DNA of 49,485 nt from a virus: the IMG/VR virus record IMGVR_UViG_3300036900_000045, positions 1 to 49,485 of that record; one strand, written 5' to 3'. Shown here piece by piece: positions 47,911-49,485 of this stretch. Under the pieces are notes generated by a model. It was not told the DNA's origin and made no database searches. It worked only from the letters and a program-made list of their open reading frames with translations. The translations under genes and the position numbers were made by a program. Each line of letters opens with the position of its first letter. Positions within the stretch are counted from its first letter, which is position 1.

Positions 47911-48528
47911 TTAAACGCCAGCCGTCAGCCCGAACAACTCGTGGGCGTTAAAGCGGACGAGCCACTGCGCATACGCACCGAAAGCGTTGGGGCCGCCCGT
48001 TTGGAGCAGACCGCACAGCTTAAGCATGAACGTAGACGTTGTGGCGATGGTGGACGAGTCGATTACGGTGGCGCTGAAGGGGCGAGCGGGACTCGGGGCC
48101 GCTACAGTTACCTTCGCGTTGTAGTTCGCCTTGGCCGCAACCTGATTGGTTGCCGTCCCGTCACCCTGAATAGCGAAGTAGGTGTGCGGGTCCTCGCAAA
48201 CCATAACGTAGTAATCCTGCGTCTTGGTAGCGGGGATATAGAAGGAGGCCAAGTTAGGGCCGTCCGCGCCGGACAAGCCCGCGCGAGCGTTTACAGGGAC
48301 GATGCCGACAACAACACCACGCGGCACATCGGTCGCAGCGGCCTTAGCAACCTGCGGGACGCCATAAGCATCCGCGCCGACGCTAGAAGCGCTAAGCACG
48401 ATATCACCAACGTAATAGGCGGAGTTATCCGTAGACGGAATGTAGCGCGTGACTACCTGACCGTTCCACGGCGAGCCGTCGCCATTGAAAATCGGCTTCA
48501 TCCCAAAGGGAGAGTTGACGTTAGCCAA
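47911..48528 (-). CDS. Head-associated structural protein (decoration-like)
   Basis: 205 residues starting MANVNSPFGMKPIFNGDGSP, a start shared with structural proteins of many podoviruses that lie next to the capsid gene. Beta-rich with small loops; probably a decoration or capsid-stabilising protein. No catalytic motif. Confidence 0.6.
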   Translation of the reverse strand: MANVNSPFGMKPIFNGDGSPWNGQVVTRYIPSTDNSAYYVGDIVLSASSVGADAYGVPQVAKAAATDVPRGVVVGIVPVNARAGLSGADGPNLASFYIPATKTQDYYVMVCEDPHTYFAIQGDGTATNQVAAKANYNAKVTVAAPSPARPFSATVIDSSTIATTSTFMLKLCGLLQTGGPNAFGAYAQWLVRFNAHELFGLTAGV

Positions 48529-48554
48529 CGTTATGCTCCTTTCAAGGGATTAAG

Positions 48555-49097
48555 TTATCGAGGGGGGATGCGTGACTGGTGGTCCGGCGAGCCCGGACGG
48601 GCGAGAGACTTAGCTTGTCCAACGTCCAGCTTCGGGCCTTTGCCGGTCATGGCGGTGCCCCCTACGTAGCTATGTGCGGCTTCCGAGTTGCCAATGGTCC
48701 CGGCGAACAGGGATTGCCGAATGCGATCGTTATGTTCTTCGAGGGCGCGTTGGTCCTCGGTCCACATATCGACGGGGATTTTCATAAGGAACAGGTAGGC
48801 GGGGTCCCCGTTAGCGTGCTTGCCTGCGAGGCGGCGTACCTTATCGTCAAGGGCGCTATTGCCCTTAAGGACGCCGTCGTTGATGGTGATTTCGTTGTGT
48901 TTAACGAAGTCATAGCCGCCCGCAAGTGCGCGGGGGACGCGGTCGCCGTCGTCGAGGAACCAATAAGGATGCCATTGGTCCAGCCAGCCCTCCGGGAACA
49001 TAACGTCCAGCTTTTTCTGCATGGAGTTGAACGGGATGCGCTCGCGGCGCGGGGCGGCAGCGGCCTTAGTGTCAGGGGTCGGGGCGGCGTTGGTCAT
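48555..49097 (-). CDS. Unknown head-region protein
   Basis: 180 residues. The N-terminal 20 are Ala/Pro/Lys-rich, then WLDQWHPYWFLDDGDRVP (about 38-55) and a helical middle, ending in a basic RIPPR tail. Position between scaffold-like and decoration-like genes suggests a head completion or minor capsid role. Four-base overlap with the scaffold-like gene. Confidence 0.6.
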   Translation of the reverse strand: MTNAAPTPDTKAAAAPRRERIPFNSMQKKLDVMFPEGWLDQWHPYWFLDDGDRVPRALAGGYDFVKHNEITINDGVLKGNSALDDKVRRLAGKHANGDPAYLFLMKIPVDMWTEDQRALEEHNDRIRQSLFAGTIGNSEAAHSYVGGTAMTGKGPKLDVGQAKSLARPGSPDHQSRIPPR

Positions 49098-49485
49098 TGC
49101 GCTTGGCTCTCGTAGTAGGTTTTAACGTAATCCTCTTGCTTGGCGACCCAGCCTAGCCTAACCATCCGGTCACAGGCAGCCTTGCATTCGTCCGGCATGT
49201 TGTCGTAGGTCTGGGCCTTGGACGACTCGGGGGTTTTACGCACACCGGGAGTTATAACAGTGCTACCGCGAGGGTCAACGCCGACCATATCGGGGTATGC
49301 ACGTTCCATTTCGGCGCGCACCATTTCGGCCAGTTCGAGGCCGACCTTGCCCGTCCGCTTAGAAATGATCGCGCCCATGGTGTTAGCCATGGCGTTAGCC
49401 TCCGGGTCCGCGTCGTACCACGTATTCCGGGCGACCCATTCCTTCATCCACTGCGGGCGCTCGGGCGCAACCACCTGTTGGTTAG
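49094..49485 (-). CDS. Putative scaffolding-like head protein, C-terminal part (continues at base 1)
   Basis: In this linear view the gene enters from the right edge; unrolled, 49358 joins base 1 and the product is 281 residues. This part holds PQWMKEWVARNTWYDADPE and the C-terminal helical KAACDRMVRLGWVAKQEDY, ending YESQAQ. Scaffolding proteins often end in a basic capsid-binding helix; here the end is mixed. See the 1-581 entry. Confidence 0.6.
   Translation of the reverse strand, partial: NQQVVAPERPQWMKEWVARNTWYDADPEANAMANTMGAIISKRTGKVGLELAEMVRAEMERAYPDMVGVDPRGSTVITPGVRKTPESSKAQTYDNMPDECKAACDRMVRLGWVAKQEDYVKTYYESQAQ
49359..49485. repeat. 127-bp terminal overlap (right copy)
   Basis: Identical to bases 1-127. 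Only one copy belongs in the circular map. Confidence 0.95.

Overview
The window is a complete circular phage contig. The first 127 bases recur as the last 127 bases (49359-49485), so the unique genome is about 49,358 bp. One gene on the minus strand spans the join. Portal, large terminase, a P22 gp4-like adaptor, a long tail-nozzle protein and large internal virion proteins point to a podovirus-like tailed phage. I see no tape measure, sheath, integrase, tRNA or phage RNA polymerase, so a strictly lytic life is likely. A lipoprotein (possible outer spanin), twin-arginine signal peptides and two sigma-54-like promoters indicate a Gram-negative host. The GC-rich codon use would fit an alphaproteobacterium, but that is a guess.

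Layout. (1) The packaging and head block reads leftward and crosses the join: small terminase and a helix-turn-helix gene (6092-5411), a 434-bp control region, large terminase, a small membrane protein, portal, an 87-residue protein, a GroES-like protein, a scaffold-like protein, then head proteins and the capsid protein (49097-46957). (2) The rest of the late block runs leftward from 46774 to 27459: appendage and fibre genes, coiled-coil partners, adaptor, kelch-bearing tail protein, cupin, internal virion proteins, then the lysis genes. It ends at a terminator at 27411-27433. (3) A short rightward block (6334-9501) holds a MoxR/CobS-like AAA ATPase and its partner. (4) A small leftward block (10807-9569) encodes three unknown proteins. 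(5) The long rightward block (11426-27407) holds many small proteins plus an Fe-S PD-(D/E)XK nuclease, a Sak4-like annealing ATPase, an SSB-like protein, a uracil-DNA glycosylase fused to DNA polymerase A, and a helicase-like ATPase.

Blocks 4 and 5 diverge from an AT-rich, dyad-symmetric region at 11069-11425. Paired 9-bp repeats with a 21-bp pitch flank a pair of face-to-face promoters that share a -10 element. This is the best candidate for the replication origin and early switch.

Three features stand out. First, the tetranucleotide class YTAR (TTAA, TTAG, CTAA, CTAG) is strongly over-represented in coding and non-coding DNA alike: 24 by hand count in the 434-bp non-coding region at 4977-5410, and about 15-25 in typical 600-800 bp coding samples. 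Second, the polymerase gene is split between its NLQN motif and motif A by 2.3 kb of small genes, two blocks of which almost lack YTAR. Third, the replication block carries two tandem paralogues with near-identical twin-arginine signal peptides.
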